Source of the DNA: Globisporangium splendens | Taxonomy: Eukaryota; Oomycota; Peronosporomycetes; Pythiales; Pythiaceae | Length of the DNA: 64,000 nt | Assembly: GCA_006386115.1 (NCBI GenBank) | Contig: VFIW01000057.1 | Span: 1-64,000, forward strand | Direction: 5' to 3' | In this document: positions 52,502-64,000 of the stretch, piece after piece | Numbering within the stretch: position 1 is the first letter of the stretch | Layout: every line of letters starts with the position of its first letter | Translations under genes and position numbers: made by a program | Notes under the pieces: generated by a model | Seen by the model: only the letters and a program-made list of their open reading frames with translations | What the model was told of the DNA's origin: nothing | The model's database searches: none

Positions 52502-53653
52502 ATGGCGGTGCTGCACGTGGGCAACAGCCGCGACTCGAGTCTGCTCAACCTCGGCGTGTGCATCGCAGGCATCTACATCTGCTACCTGTCCTATGGCATC
52601 TTCCAGGAGAAAATGTGCGTTTGCGAGTGTGGTGTGCTGTTTAACAAACGAAATGAGACTGATGATGCGTGCGCATGTATATGTCGCTTCGCTGCATGTA
52701 GCTTCACGTACCGCTCGCCGACGGGTGACAAGTTCACGGCGACTCTATTTATGCTCTTTGTGCAGTGCGTCACGAACGCGCTCGTCGCGTATGCTGGTAC
52801 GTGTTGGAGTTGCCAGCAAATGCGTATATGCACGCGCTTACTCCCAGATGATGCTTCGTGGTATGTGTCACTGTGAACAGCTACGTTTGTGTGGAAGCCG
52901 CAGCGTCCAAGCATGCCGCTGCAGCCGTTTGCGTTCACGTCGTTTGCGTACCTCGGCGCGATGCTCTGCAGTAACGAGGCGCTCAAGCACGTGAGCTACC
53001 CGACGCAGGCGCTCGGCAAGTCGTGCAAGATGATCCCCGTCATGATCATGGGTGTGCTCATTCGCCGCAAGAAGTACACGATGCGCGAGTACATCTGCGT
53101 GCTGCTCATCACGATCGGCATCGCGGTGTTCCAGCTCGGCAAGGCGTCGTCCAAGCACGCGGCGCAGGAGAATAGCACGTACGGTCTGATCCTGCTGTTC
53201 CTGTCGCTGACGCTGGACGGCGTGTCGGGTCCCAAGCAGGAGGAGATCTCGCAGACGCTGCGTCCGTCGGTGCACCAGCAAATGTTCTACACGAACCTCT
53301 GGGCCGTGATTTACACGGGCGCCGGCGCGCTGCTCACGGGCCAGGCGTTCTCGGGCTTCTTCTTCTGCGTGGAGAACCCGGCGATCCTGAACTCGGTCTT
53401 CTACTTTTCGATCTGCAGCGCGCTCGGCCAGAACTTCATCTACTTCACGATCCAGCAGTTCTCGGCGCTCACGTGCACGACGATCACGACCACGCGCAAG
53501 TTCTTCACGATCCTCTTCTCGGTCGTGTGGTACGGCCACCAGCTCTCGGCCATGTCGTGGATCGGCGTCACCATCGTGTTCGTTGGCCTCGGGTGGGAGC
53601 TCTCGAGCAAGTACCAGAAGTACCAGCAGCAGCAGAGTCTCAAGATGCCATAG
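52502..53653 (+). CDS. SLC35B1: SLC35B1-like ER nucleotide / nucleotide-sugar transporter, three exons (326 aa)
   Basis: Exons 52502-52614, 52702-52796 and 52881-53653 join in frame (introns 87 and 84 nt). The product has about ten helices of the drug/metabolite transporter fold. Signature segments are CIAGIYICYLSYGIFQEKIF, then FTSFAYLGAMLCSNEALKHVSYPTQALGKSCKMIPVM, ILLFLSLTLDGVSGPKQEE and FIYFTIQQFSALTCTTITTTRKFFTILFSVV. This pattern is typical of SLC35B1 (HUT1/UTR7), an ER carrier described both as a UDP-galactose/UDP-glucose transporter and as an ATP/ADP exchanger. The C-terminus SLKMP lacks a classical KKxx retrieval signal. It is convergent with kinesin A, 161 bp between the stops. Confidence 0.88.
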
Positions 53654-53814
53654 AACCACCTCGCGCAAAGAACAGAGACGAAGTATAGGAGCCAGGAAAA
53701 ATGGACGATCGCCAGTCAAGATCATCTCTTAAAAGCAAAAAATAGATAACCGCATTCAAAGGTATTCATTGCTTGCCAGTCTTCTTGTTAATACGTTTAC
53801 CATCTAGTCTCTAT

Positions 53815-56800
53815 CTACTGCTCAAACGCGAGTCTCTTCTTGGCGCCCGAGTCTTTCGTCAACACCGTCATCGACCGGCTTCGAGGCGGTGCGCTCGTTG
53901 CGTTCTGACTGGTGCCGGTTGAGCTTGTGCCGAACGAATGGCTGTTGCTCAGTGTTGGTGTCGCCGCTTTCGGGTGTTGTCGACGTGATGACGGACGAGC
54001 AGTGTCCACGACGCCCAAGTCCAGATGCATGAGGCCCGTGTCGGTGTTCATCATGTCCAGGAGCAGCTTCTTCAGATCCTTGCCGAGGATACTCAAATCA
54101 AACTCGCCTTCCTCATTCTGCAGCCACTTCTCCACTTCCTTGCGCAGCGCTGCCAGAAGATTCGGGTACCGCTTTGCAGCCATTCGACGAAACTTTTCTT
54201 CTTCCAAAAGCCGCAAGGAGTTCCCAAACAGTCTGTCTTTCTGGCTCGCGTTCGCTTCGAACTGACCGATTTTCTTCTTGAACTCGTTGATCTCGTTGAA
54301 CAGCTTCATGATCTTCTTGAGCGAGTCCAACCGCTTCTGGGCACTCTGGATCGTGCGCTGCACGATGGTGACGTCGGCGATCGACTCTCTCAATCGGTCG
54401 AGCTTGAACTTTCCATAGTCGGCAGAGTAGATGAGCCCAAACTCGTCAAACGAGGGATCCAATTCCGACAGGAAGGAGTTCTGACCGCTTGACAACACTG
54501 CCGATACTGACTCGATCTCACCACCAGTGACGTCTCCAATATACCGCTCCAGCGTTCTTCGAGTCGCATTGTTCTCCTCATCATCACTGCCCAGGAAGAA
54601 ACTGGTGCGCTGGGAGTCTGTCTCAATGCCAAAAGCCATGAAATCGTCATCCATCGAGAGCAAAAGTGCGCGCAGAGACTTTTCAATGGGACCACCCAGC
54701 TCCGTTAGTCGCGTCTTGCCTGAAATCAACTCCTGCTGGGTGCATCCAAACTCTCGCTTTGAAGCCTTGGCTGCTTGAGATACGTCGTCTTCCTTCTGAT
54801 TAACCAAACTTGCCAGCACTTCTTGGTCTGAAGAGCCCAATATTTCTCGTGTCAGCACCATGGCTTCCTCCAGAGTCGAGTGGAGGTACGTGATCGCATT
54901 CGAGCGTCCGTCGTAGATCTCGATCAGGCTTTCACGAATACTGGAAAGCAAGTCGAGACCCTTGCTGCTCACATCGATGTTGCCCCCCTTCTGGTAGATC
55001 CATAGCACTAATCCATTCAATTTGTCGCTCTCTCCAAGTCGCTCGTTTGCATTGGGCTTGTTGCGATTGCTCACTGCCTTCTTGACGACGTGCAGGACCT
55101 GTTCTTGGGTAAAATCCATTTGGTGAAGCACGGATCGAATGGCTTGAAGATGATCCTCTGCTTCCACGAGGCGCTTGCTTTTCTCGTTCAGCAGCGCATT
55201 CAGAAAGAGCTCATCTTGCATCAGCGTTGTCAGAGCCATGTTTGTTTCTCGTGAGACTGCCAGCAGATTGAGCAGCTCCGCTGGGGAGAGGTTGTCACAA
55301 CCCTCCCAAGCATGAAGCTGCCTTACGTCTTGAACAATGCGGCCAAAGTGAGCCGAGTGATCTTGAACAGGGACATGGCGCAGATCCTCTGCACGCTCTA
55401 GCTGGATGCTCGTCATCAGCTCACGAATTCTCACCAGTCCTCTGATTCGAGCATGGAAGCGCTTGGTTAGCTCATCTTCAAGCGTCTTCCGTACTTCCAA
55501 GAGATACTGCTCTTGCGTTAAGAGTGTCTCCCCTGCCACAGACTGGAGCAGTGTCAGATCTATTGGCTGCTCAACGGACAGGATATCTTCCAACTTCTTC
55601 ACGCTCTTATACGCGCTGTCAATACGATCCTGGAGCTTTGCACGCGCAGACTCGAGTCCCTCGAGTTCTTCAGAGCATTTCTTCAGCAGTAGGGCGTTGA
55701 TGTCCCGAAACTTGCCTGCTTGATCTTCCGCATTGAGTCCTAATTCTGCCCAAATGTCTTGGCAACGCTGCAAAGAGAACCAAGAAGTGTGAATTAGCAA
55801 AGTCATGCGGATGAGCTCATGAAAAAGAGCATACACTTACATCGAGAAGTAAGAAAGCTTCTTCTTTCACTTTCGAGGTCTTCAACTGTGCTTCCATGTC
55901 GATCACTTTGTTGCGTAGACTCTCGAGCTCTTTATCTTTGGCATCCAGTTGCGTTTGAAGAGTCTTCGTTTTGTCGTCCAACAGCAGCATGCTCTCATCT
56001 GCTGCTGCACACTTTTGGACCCAAAACGCGAGCTGGTCTTCATTTTTCGAGGATGAAGTCTCAGCAGACGAACCAGAGAAACGGGTCACCATATTCAGTG
56101 TGGCGATCATTTCTTTGTTGTGCTCTTCAACGAGCGAATCCAGCTTGCTTTCCAGATCACTCTTCGCGACAGCATGCTCGTTTGATATCCTTGAATTCAA
56201 TTCTCCGTTTTCTTGATGATCTTGCGAGTGCTGGGTCGACGCTTTTCTTGGTGACTTATCGAGGTGGCCATCATTGTCTTCGGTGCTTGCTAGCCCAGCC
56301 AGCATAAGCCGCTTTTGGGAGTACAGCTCTTGTAGCAACCTCTTCACAACACTCTTTGCCGTGTCCAGCGAGGCAAGTGACTCGACCATCGTTGCCAGGT
56401 GTCTCTCCTGCTTGCTTCGCGACCTGATTGTTTCGCTGAGATATCGAATGTTTTCTTCGCATTGTTTCAGTTTTTGCTCGTTGGCCGACAGGAATTCATT
56501 CTCATTCATGAAGCCGTCTCGCTCCTGGCAGCTGAGCCAGTCATCCGTAAATCCTTGGATGATTCTTGCTCGATTGCGTAGCTCCTTAGAGAGCGATGCT
56601 TCAAGATCTTCGAAATCCAGCGTATTCTAGTGATTGACATTTCAGCAACAAGTCATGCGATCCTTGAGATTAGTGTACAACTGATGCCGAAAAAAGTCGC
56701 ACGAATTCTTACCTGAAGTTCATCCCTCAAGCTGAGAAAGATTTCTTCCGATGAGGCAATTGGACAATCCGACTTGGCAAATAGAGAAGGTAAATGGGCA

Positions 56801-59709
56801 ATGGCATCAATTTCTTCGCCCAAATATTCCGCCATTGCTTTCTCTCTGTCTTCCAAAAAGTGCGAGACGTCAGTCAATTCGCGGATCTTGAATCGATTCT
56901 GCCATATCAAACAAAACAATGTTAGCTGAGATCACCTAAGTTGCGAGCAAGCCGCCCGGTCGAACCTTTACTTCGCTTGTGTGGATGAGAATGTCGAGAG
57001 GATTCGTGTTCGCCTCACCGTTGAGCTGCTGACTAGTCTTTCGAAGTTGGTCGATACTATCTTGCTTCGACATGACTTGCCTTCTGGTTCGCGAGCTGTG
57101 GTCTTGAAGTTCTTGGAGGCATATGTTCTTCTCCTCGGTGAGCTTCGCGATGTCGCTCTTGATTTCACTGAGCTTGTTTTGGCACGCATTCATTTGTCGT
57201 ACCCTTTCACTTTCAGATTGATCCTCAGACGATGCCGAAGTCCAGGTTGCCATTCTAGCAAGTGCTTCTTGAAGTGCACTCCTTATCGTTTCCTTTTGAC
57301 GAATCTTGACGTCTTGTTTCAAAATCTTTGATTCGATCGAGGAACTCTTCCGCGCGGCTAGACTCCAGATGCTTTGAATCTCTAGACTCACGGAAATCAC
57401 TTCCAACGTCTGACAAAGTTGCGCAAGTGAAAAGGGCGATAGATCCTCTGGCACTTCACCGACTTTGTATTCCATCATAACAACCGATCCTCCATCGCTC
57501 ATGGCATCGGCATCGTCCAATTCGATTTGCTGGCGACCGTCGTTCCCGTTTTCTCGATCCAACAACATACTTGACAAGTGAGCTGACAAGCGACTCAATA
57601 ACGCTTGATTCTTTTCGGTGTCGCTATGGATGTCGCTGCCGTACGTTTCCACGCCCGAGGATGCAGCAATCTGCTCGAGTCTTTTGAGGTATGCTAGAAC
57701 TGCTGGATCTTTCAGCATCATATCTACCATGGCTTCGATTTGCGACGGATCGGCGCCAGCAGCTTGCATGAAGCGCGCTTTGACCAACTCTCGACGAAGC
57801 AGCTCATTGAATGCCTTCAAGCTCAAAAGCTCTGCAGATCTGCTGTCAATATTCTTCACCGCCTTGTTTTGAATGTTCTTGGCACGGTTGGCATACTGTA
57901 AGGTGTTGAGAGTTTCGTTCGAGTTGGCTTCTGCTGGAGATACACAAGCACTGCAAACCACGAACACCATTCGTTTTAGTACACCGAGCTCCAAAGTGTG
58001 CACAGCAATTCATTTACTTACATGAACAGCGTCCTACTGTTTCCGCCAAGTGCGTCTTGCAGCAGCCTCGTTAGCTTTGACGACCGATAGGGGACGTGGG
58101 TCTGGAGATTGGAGCGGGACTTTTTGTCACCCAAAGCATTAATCACATTGCCGAGTGCCAACAACCCCACATTGATCTGGATCCCTTCTTTCATTCGATT
58201 TCCTTCCGCATGCGTTTTCTTCAGACGTTCACTTCCAGCAAGATCGACGAACGTGAGCTTCGAGACAATCGTCGCATCGGCGGCATCGCCATCAGAGCCA
58301 CCGGTCTCATCGAAAGAAAGGCGACGTCCATTCACGCGCCGCTTCCCGTTAACCAGAGATGCGGTGGTCGGAGCCCTCAACGTAGACGCTCCTTTTCCAC
58401 CCAACGACTCTCGTCGATTGACGCGTCGAACGATCTTGACCGTGTACACAGCGTGCGAACGACTCGAGTGTTCATTCATCTCTGTGCTGCCGGTGACGCG
58501 GCGCAGAGAGCCAATCCGCATCTGCTCCAACGCATCTCGTCGATTCGACACTTTCACCTACGAAAAATGTTGACAATCATGAAGTTAGCGACCCTGGCCA
58601 GCCGCGCACAGTAGCGTATGGGCATTACCTCAGTTAGTCCTTGCACCCAGACGCCTGCTTTGCTTTCTCTCAACTGCAGGCTCTGTGATCCGTCGTCTTG
58701 CTGTTGTCTCGCATGCTCCGAGAGGAGATCATGGATCTCCTCACCATAGATTTCTAGAAAAGACACAGATACCTGGTCGCCGCCAGCAGACTCCGTTTCC
58801 TTTAACTGAGCAAAGAGCTGGTGGAGAAAGCGAGGGATCAACCCTTCGCTTTCCTGAATGGTGTCGACTGGTAATGGAGGTGCCACATCGCTGCCTGTCA
58901 ATGGTGGCGCGCCTGTGGGCTGGAAGAGAAGACGCGACGCGATCATAGCGGACGCAGCGATGCTGTTTCCCATCGTGAAGGTCTTTCCGGATCCAGTCTG
59001 CCCGTATGCGATGACGGTGACGTTGAATCCTTGCAGGAAAGAATCCATCAGCGGCTGGAGCGCTTCTTCGTATAAGTCTATCAAGAATGAAAGATCGCAT
59101 TCACATACTCGGGATCAGTACATTAACACTTTCCGTCTTGGTCTTGGGAATGAAGACAGGAGTCTCTGTGCTACCACCGTACCATTTTGAGATGCAGAGA
59201 CGGGGAACACATGATCAAAGCTATTGGACAGCCGAACAAACAAAGTATTAGTCGCAAAAATCGAACGCCATGGACTCATTTAACTGCAAAAGAGCTCGCT
59301 AAAAAACGTACGTGAATCGCTTTTGCATCGACGAGAGCGTCACCATGTTGTTCCCTTCGCGCTCGACGCACACGCCCTCGTTCGTCGCAATCTCTCTTGG
59401 GAGCAGCGGTCGGATGCGCACCGCCACTCGGACACTGGTATCTTTTCTCGCGTCGGGTTTCCCAGACGAGGACTGGGAGCCGATGCTGCTGCGCGAACTG
59501 CCACTGAGGATATCCATCCGGCTGATGGAGGAATCGCTCAGATCGCTGCCGTTGCTGTCGACGCTCCATTGGTCTTTTGCGTCGGGCGTCGCCACCATCG
59601 GTGCTTCGACTGGCGCGGACAGGGGTGCGAGCGTCGTGGCCGAGGCGGCACGCGGGAGGAGGGACTGCGAAGGAGGCGCGGGCAGCGAGGGTGCGCCTGC
59701 TTTCTTCAT
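53815..59709 (-). CDS. Kinesin A: kinesin-4-like N-terminal motor, eight exons (1,776 aa)
   Basis: Exons 59709-59312, 59220-59183, 59077-58629, 58557-58022, 57950-56966, 56898-56713, 56626-55841 and 55767-53815 join in frame. The motor follows an N-terminal extension of about 95 residues: VRVAVRIRPLLP, TFDHVFPVSASQN, P-loop GQTGSGKT at 171-178, switch I NEHSSRSH at 323-330, switch II DLAGSER at 400-406, and [26 protein letters not shown]. The neck region [18 protein letters not shown] followed by NIDSRSAELLSLK resembles kinesin-4 (KIF4/KIF21) motors. About 50 residues rich in R, G and S are inserted between switch I and switch II. The rest is a long interrupted coiled coil with a basic tail. 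Plus-end microtubule motor activity is inferred from the motor motifs; the cargo is unknown. Confidence 0.88.
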
Positions 59710-60206
59710 TCAAATGGCTCACGCAGCGCGGGCATTAAGTATCTCCTTATAAGGAGCGCAGTGGTGAGAGGGAGGCGGTTGGCTTTATCCGCCCATTCCA
59801 TTTTAGGCGTCCTTTCTTTAGAGAGCAGTAGAGGCGAAGACCATCACTCTGACTGGCAAGACGGCGCGGAAACAGATTTGGAGGAGTGTGATTGGATGAA
59901 AAGGATTTGGAGATAAGGTTTGAGTGGTTGAAACTGGGGACGCTCAGTTACAAATGGTAAAAATAGTGGCTTTCCGACAGAATAAACAGGTCCAATGCAA
60001 CTCAAAAGACACGCGTTTTCCATCATATACAGGTTTATTGGTGTGAAAGAGGGTTTCACTGCTCTTGACTGTTTGCCTCGTTATGTTGAAGACCGCATGC
60101 ATTTCGCCAACAGACGCGCCGCGCAACATGCGAGCGGCCATGGGTGCTCCGCCGCCTGTTAAGCGCTTTCGCGTGGCCGTTGGCGTGCATTGCTGTCGCA
60201 GTCGGC
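59710..60206. promoter_or_regulatory. Shared 497-bp divergent promoter of kinesin A and kinesin B
   Basis: The start codons of the two kinesins lie 497 bp apart and point away from each other. No other gene is visible between them. Any regulatory site here could serve both genes. Confidence 0.5.
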
Positions 60207-63200
60207 ATGCGGAAGGACGGGAGGAAGTCGGGGACGTCGACGCCTTCGCGCGTGGCAGTGCGCATTCGGTCCGGGACGCCTGCCACTGATAGCAGTGCTA
60301 AAGATACCAGCCAGTCGCTCTCTCCGCACCGTTCGCCATCTCTTAGATCGTCGTCGGCTGAACACTCGATGCTGTCCACCGAGTGTCTGTCTCCGAGCCA
60401 CGCATTCGGGGCCAACGCCGTCCATTTCAACTATGAGAATCAGTCCAAGACATTCACGTAAGTTGTACAGTGGCTGTGAGATCAACTGTAGCTCCAGCTT
60501 GGTATTCAACATGACGATTGAGACTTTGTCTGAAATTGCAGGTTCGATCACGTGCTTTCAAGCGACTTGACGCAGAAAGGTGCGTAGAAGCGCATAATAT
60601 GTTGTCCACTCGATACGCTTACGCTCACATATTCGTCTTTGTGTTGGATCCTCGCACAATAGACATGTACACAGAAGCATTGCAGCCACTATTGACGCCG
60701 TTCCTGAATGGTTTTAATGTGACGGTGCTCGCGTATGGGCAGACGGGATCGGGCAAGACGTACACAGTCGGCAACAAGACGAGCGTGACGCCAGCCACGT
60801 CTCCTGCGCGATCAGTCAACCCAAATGCAGAGAGCACACCCCACAAGATTGGCGAAAACGACGGATTACTGCCTCGTTTCCTCTGCGGCCTCTTCACGTC
60901 GCTGCGGAAGGAGCCAAGCGTCAAGACCATCCATGTGTCGTTTCTGGAGATCTACTGCGATGAAGTGCGTGATTTGTTGCAGCAAAACAGAGTCGGCAAC
61001 GCGAAGGACAGCCAACTCGTGATCCGAGAAGACGAGCACAAAGTGTGGTGGAGAACCTTCGGCAGCTACAGGTTGACAATGTCGAGAAAGCACTGGAACT
61101 GATGAATTTGGGGCGATCCAAGCAAGTCGTGAGCTCGAACGCTCTCAACGACACTTCAAGCAGATCACACGCGATTTATACGATGGAGGTCTCGAGAAAG
61201 TTCGTCAATGAGATCAAGAAAACGAAGCTCATGTTTGTGGATTTGGCTGGAAGTGAACGCTTGAAGAAGACTCAAGTTGAAGGCGTTCGAATGAAAGAGA
61301 GCATTCAAATCAATGGTAAGGAAGGGATTCTTGCGTGTCGTACAGCGAGGACAGTCCTGGCATTGACCGGACCATCGTTGATGCAGTTGGTTTGCTAGCT
61401 CTGGGGAATGTAATCAACGCGCTGGGAGACGACAAATCACAAAAGCGACGAAATAGTGTGGGTGCAGCTGATGCGCCCGAACCATTTGTGCCGTATCGTT
61501 CCTCCAAGCTAACAAGACTGTTGCGCGATTCACTGGGTGGAAATTCGATGACTTTGTTCATGTACGAGGCATTTGCTTGCTGCGTATGCGTTTTGAGTAT
61601 GATACTGATTGAGCTTTTACTTCTTTTGATATTTACAGAGCCTGCGTATCACCTATGGAAGTCCATGGCAGTGAAACATTGAATACGTTGCAATATGCCA
61701 ATCGAGCGAGGAACATCCAAAACAAAGCAGAGAAGAACGTCGAATGCATAGATGGGGGTTCTCCGAGAAACTCGCAGTCGCCTCGGAATGGCAAACGATT
61801 GCAACGCACAGCGAGCGAAATTGAAATCAACTTGTTGCAAGAGCAAATTTGCTTCCTGAAACAGCAACTCGATCAAGCCAATGCGGCAGCAATTGCTGCG
61901 CAAGCGGTCGGGACGAAGATTTCACCAGTTCCGTTCCCACTGCAGAATCTGAAGAAAAGTGATGATCACAGAGCTCCAGAGCAACCAAAATGCGAAGAGT
62001 CTGCTTCAAGTGCCGTTGAACTTCCGCTTCCAGTGATCCCAGTAGCGAAAGTGAGTGGGATAAAACCGCCAAGACAAGTAAAGAAAATCCCAGTGTCGCC
62101 TAGATTGCAGTTTCAACTCTCAACGGACGAACCAGCAAATGAAAGAGAGGAATGTCGTTTGGAAGGCAATAGTCCTTCACATGGTCAATCGATTGGCCAA
62201 GAAGAAGTCCATCCATCGTCTGCTGAGCTCATAGCTACTCCAGTCGTAGTTGCTGATGTTGTGAACAGTATCGAGACAAAGCTCGTTGAATCACCACCTG
62301 AGTCGACTACGCTCGAGGTCCATCCCCAAGCAGAATCTGAAACTGTGGATAATCCGGATGTACAGCAACGCAACGCTTCGACCACTCTAGAAGTCCATTC
62401 TCAAGCAGAGTGTGGTACAGTAGACGCTTCAGACGTACAGCAACCAGTACCGATGCGGGAAAACCTGGAAGCAATCGGGTCTGCCATTGTTGCTCGCAAG
62501 TCTCAATGCAACACGGCATTGCAGCGCTTTCTGGAGTCCTTCCAAGTTAAGGAGAATGGCTCAAACAAATCAGTAACAACTCATCATGATGAAAACGCTA
62601 GCGCCGTGGCAGATGTCGAGTTGACCCCGCCCTTGTCAACATTGGATGCATTCTGTCGTGATCAAATGGGGCGTCTTCAAAGTGAGTGTCTCTCATCACC
62701 ATGGAAATCGGCAGCCACCCAGGACATCTTCAATGATACACAAGATAACGAAGAACCACCAAAAGTATCACTTTTCACCTTGGCATCGCTGAGTCATGAA
62801 GAAGAGGTCCACACCGTTACAGATAATCACCCGAATATTTCAGAGGCACTTCCGGCAGCAGCCACGTGGTTCACGGAGTCAAGCGATAGTTTTGTACAGA
62901 ATGGAGTGCAAGATACGAAACGAGCAAATTGTGGTTCTGCCGAGAATGATGTGGGAAAGGTAAATGGTCGCAATAAAATGGAGCACGAGATGCGATGCCA
63001 CGATAAACCCACCCAAGAGGAAAACCAGAAACAGGGTGAGCCGCAGAGCTTACTTGCGAAGCTTATAGCGCGAAGAATACTTTCTCCAGTTCAAAATCGA
63101 CAAGAGCAGGCGGAGGACAGTGCTCCACCGGACAAATTGGTTGTCAATGACCCTTTGGCCGAAGAAAAATTTGACGATTTCATTCCGGAATATCTGGCTC

Positions 63201-64000
63201 AGATGAGCCACGAGTGCAACGTATTGATCAACTCAGCACCAAAGTCCTTCCGTCTCGCAGACGAGTTGGGAATCGAGCAACACGAAGCGATCGATCCGAA
63301 GCCAGGAATAGTTCCAGTCCCTACCAAACAACTTGGCTCTCAAGAATATGATACTCGTTCTAACCAACACCAGGATTCTCCCAAAGAAAAGAACAAGAGC
63401 TGCAAGACGATCCGAGTCACCAGTTTGAAAGTGTCTGTGAGTCAGACTTTGTTTTGCGTCGACCACAACCAATTCAGCCGATGATATCTCCGCGGGGACA
63501 TCGACGACGAGGCAAATCTCCCCGGAAGCATACTCTACACCCGATGAAAGTCTTCGACTTTGATGATCCATGGGACCAACTGCAACAACGCTCACAGATA
63601 TCTAAATCCGCAAAGCTTGAGTCGCTGATACAGGTATGAGCGTTGCAGACTGCTGCTTAAAACGAGGTTGGTGGAACTAACACGTGCGTGTGCGTGCATA
63701 CAGTGGACCAAGCAGCTACAAACGGACGAATTTGGGTCAGGGAACAACCAAGAAGAAGAAAATCTCCTGCCCAACGGATCGAGTGGCACGGTTGAAGCAT
63801 GCTTGGAGAGAATGACTTCGTTTTTCGAGAAGAGGAGCAAAGTCAAACGACGACTTGGGCAGTTGAAACGGCGTTTGTATCAGTTCCAGCTCATTTTGGG
63901 GTTCCCTAGTCCAGTGTTTGATGAAAACGAGTTGCAAAACTACAAAGTTGCATATCAAGAGGTATTACTGCAAGGACGGCTCGACTTCTGCGAGGCAATC
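60207..64000 (+). CDS. Kinesin B: kinesin-4-like motor, partial at right edge, one frameshift in the motor
   Basis: Proposed exons 60207-60457, 60542-60579, 60663-61315, 61387-61561, 61639-63436, 63478-63633 and 63704 onward. The motor has [22 protein letters not shown]-loop GQTGSGKT at residues 122-129, [56 protein letters not shown] and [18 protein letters not shown]. Inside exon 3 the frame slips between [11 protein letters not shown] (frame to 61102) and [19 protein letters not shown] (frame from 61045): the DNA reads GTGTGGTGG where GTGTGGGTGG would keep the frame. The tail is long, acidic and low-complexity, with a TTLEVH block repeated near residues 62310 and 62380 (bases), then a helical region before the window edge. 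It is a divergent relative of kinesin A. A one-base assembly error is as likely as a real lesion. Confidence 0.78.

Noticed and set aside
60127..60206. Earlier ATG codons (near 60128 and 60140) as kinesin B start
   Set aside because: They are in another frame from the motor; the first in-frame ATG is 60207, just before RVAVRIR.
1..64000. A gene cluster for one pathway or a defence system
   Set aside because: The neighbours are unrelated housekeeping genes plus local duplicates; gene order gives no sign of a joint function.

Overview
The window is nuclear DNA from an oomycete, most likely a Phytophthora-like peronosporalean. The signs are GC-rich open reading frames, short GT-AG introns (mostly 60-95 nt) that can be placed by protein homology, a fragment of an oomycete-type Ty3/Gypsy element, several transporters of the folate-biopterin transporter (FBT/BT1) family, and TCATTT initiator-like motifs upstream of several start codons. 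I saw no rRNA, tRNA, CRISPR array, RxLR effector or bacterial feature.

Layout. 1-4.5 kb is repeat territory: a gag fragment running off the left edge, its 654-bp LTR, a decayed gag-protease fragment, a broken RNase H and an inverted duplication. 4.8-31 kb is a compact block of mostly single-copy genes: a HPAT-like glycosyltransferase with an in-frame stop before its conserved C-terminus, two uncharacterised proteins, ATG12 in five small exons, a BTB-Kelch protein, a choline-transporter-like protein, an unknown three-exon gene, the exocyst subunit SEC10, a cyclin Y-like protein, the ribosome biogenesis protein RRP1 and a giant ankyrin-repeat protein with apparent lesions. 31-53 kb is a family-rich region: four FBT transporters in two sub-pairs, a second HPAT-like glycosyltransferase, the cohesin acetyltransferase ECO1, an RRM/CCCH RNA-binding protein and an SLC35B1-like nucleotide (sugar) transporter, with gene-poor gaps of 4.3 and 2.2 kb. 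53.8-64 kb holds two divergently transcribed, related kinesins that share three intron positions; the second runs off the right edge.

The genes are mainly eukaryotic housekeeping functions (autophagy, exocytosis, ribosome assembly, cohesion, motor transport) with local duplications of transporters, glycosyltransferases and kinesins. They do not form an operon-like pathway. Several divergent gene pairs are separated by only about 255-300 bp and so probably share promoters. The most unusual points are the single in-frame stop codons and single-base frameshifts inside otherwise well-conserved genes (6176, 29232, about 30840, about 61046). These could be real lesions, recoding sites, cryptic introns or assembly errors, and transcript reads would separate these. 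Exon coordinates are my own reading from splice consensus and reading-frame continuity.
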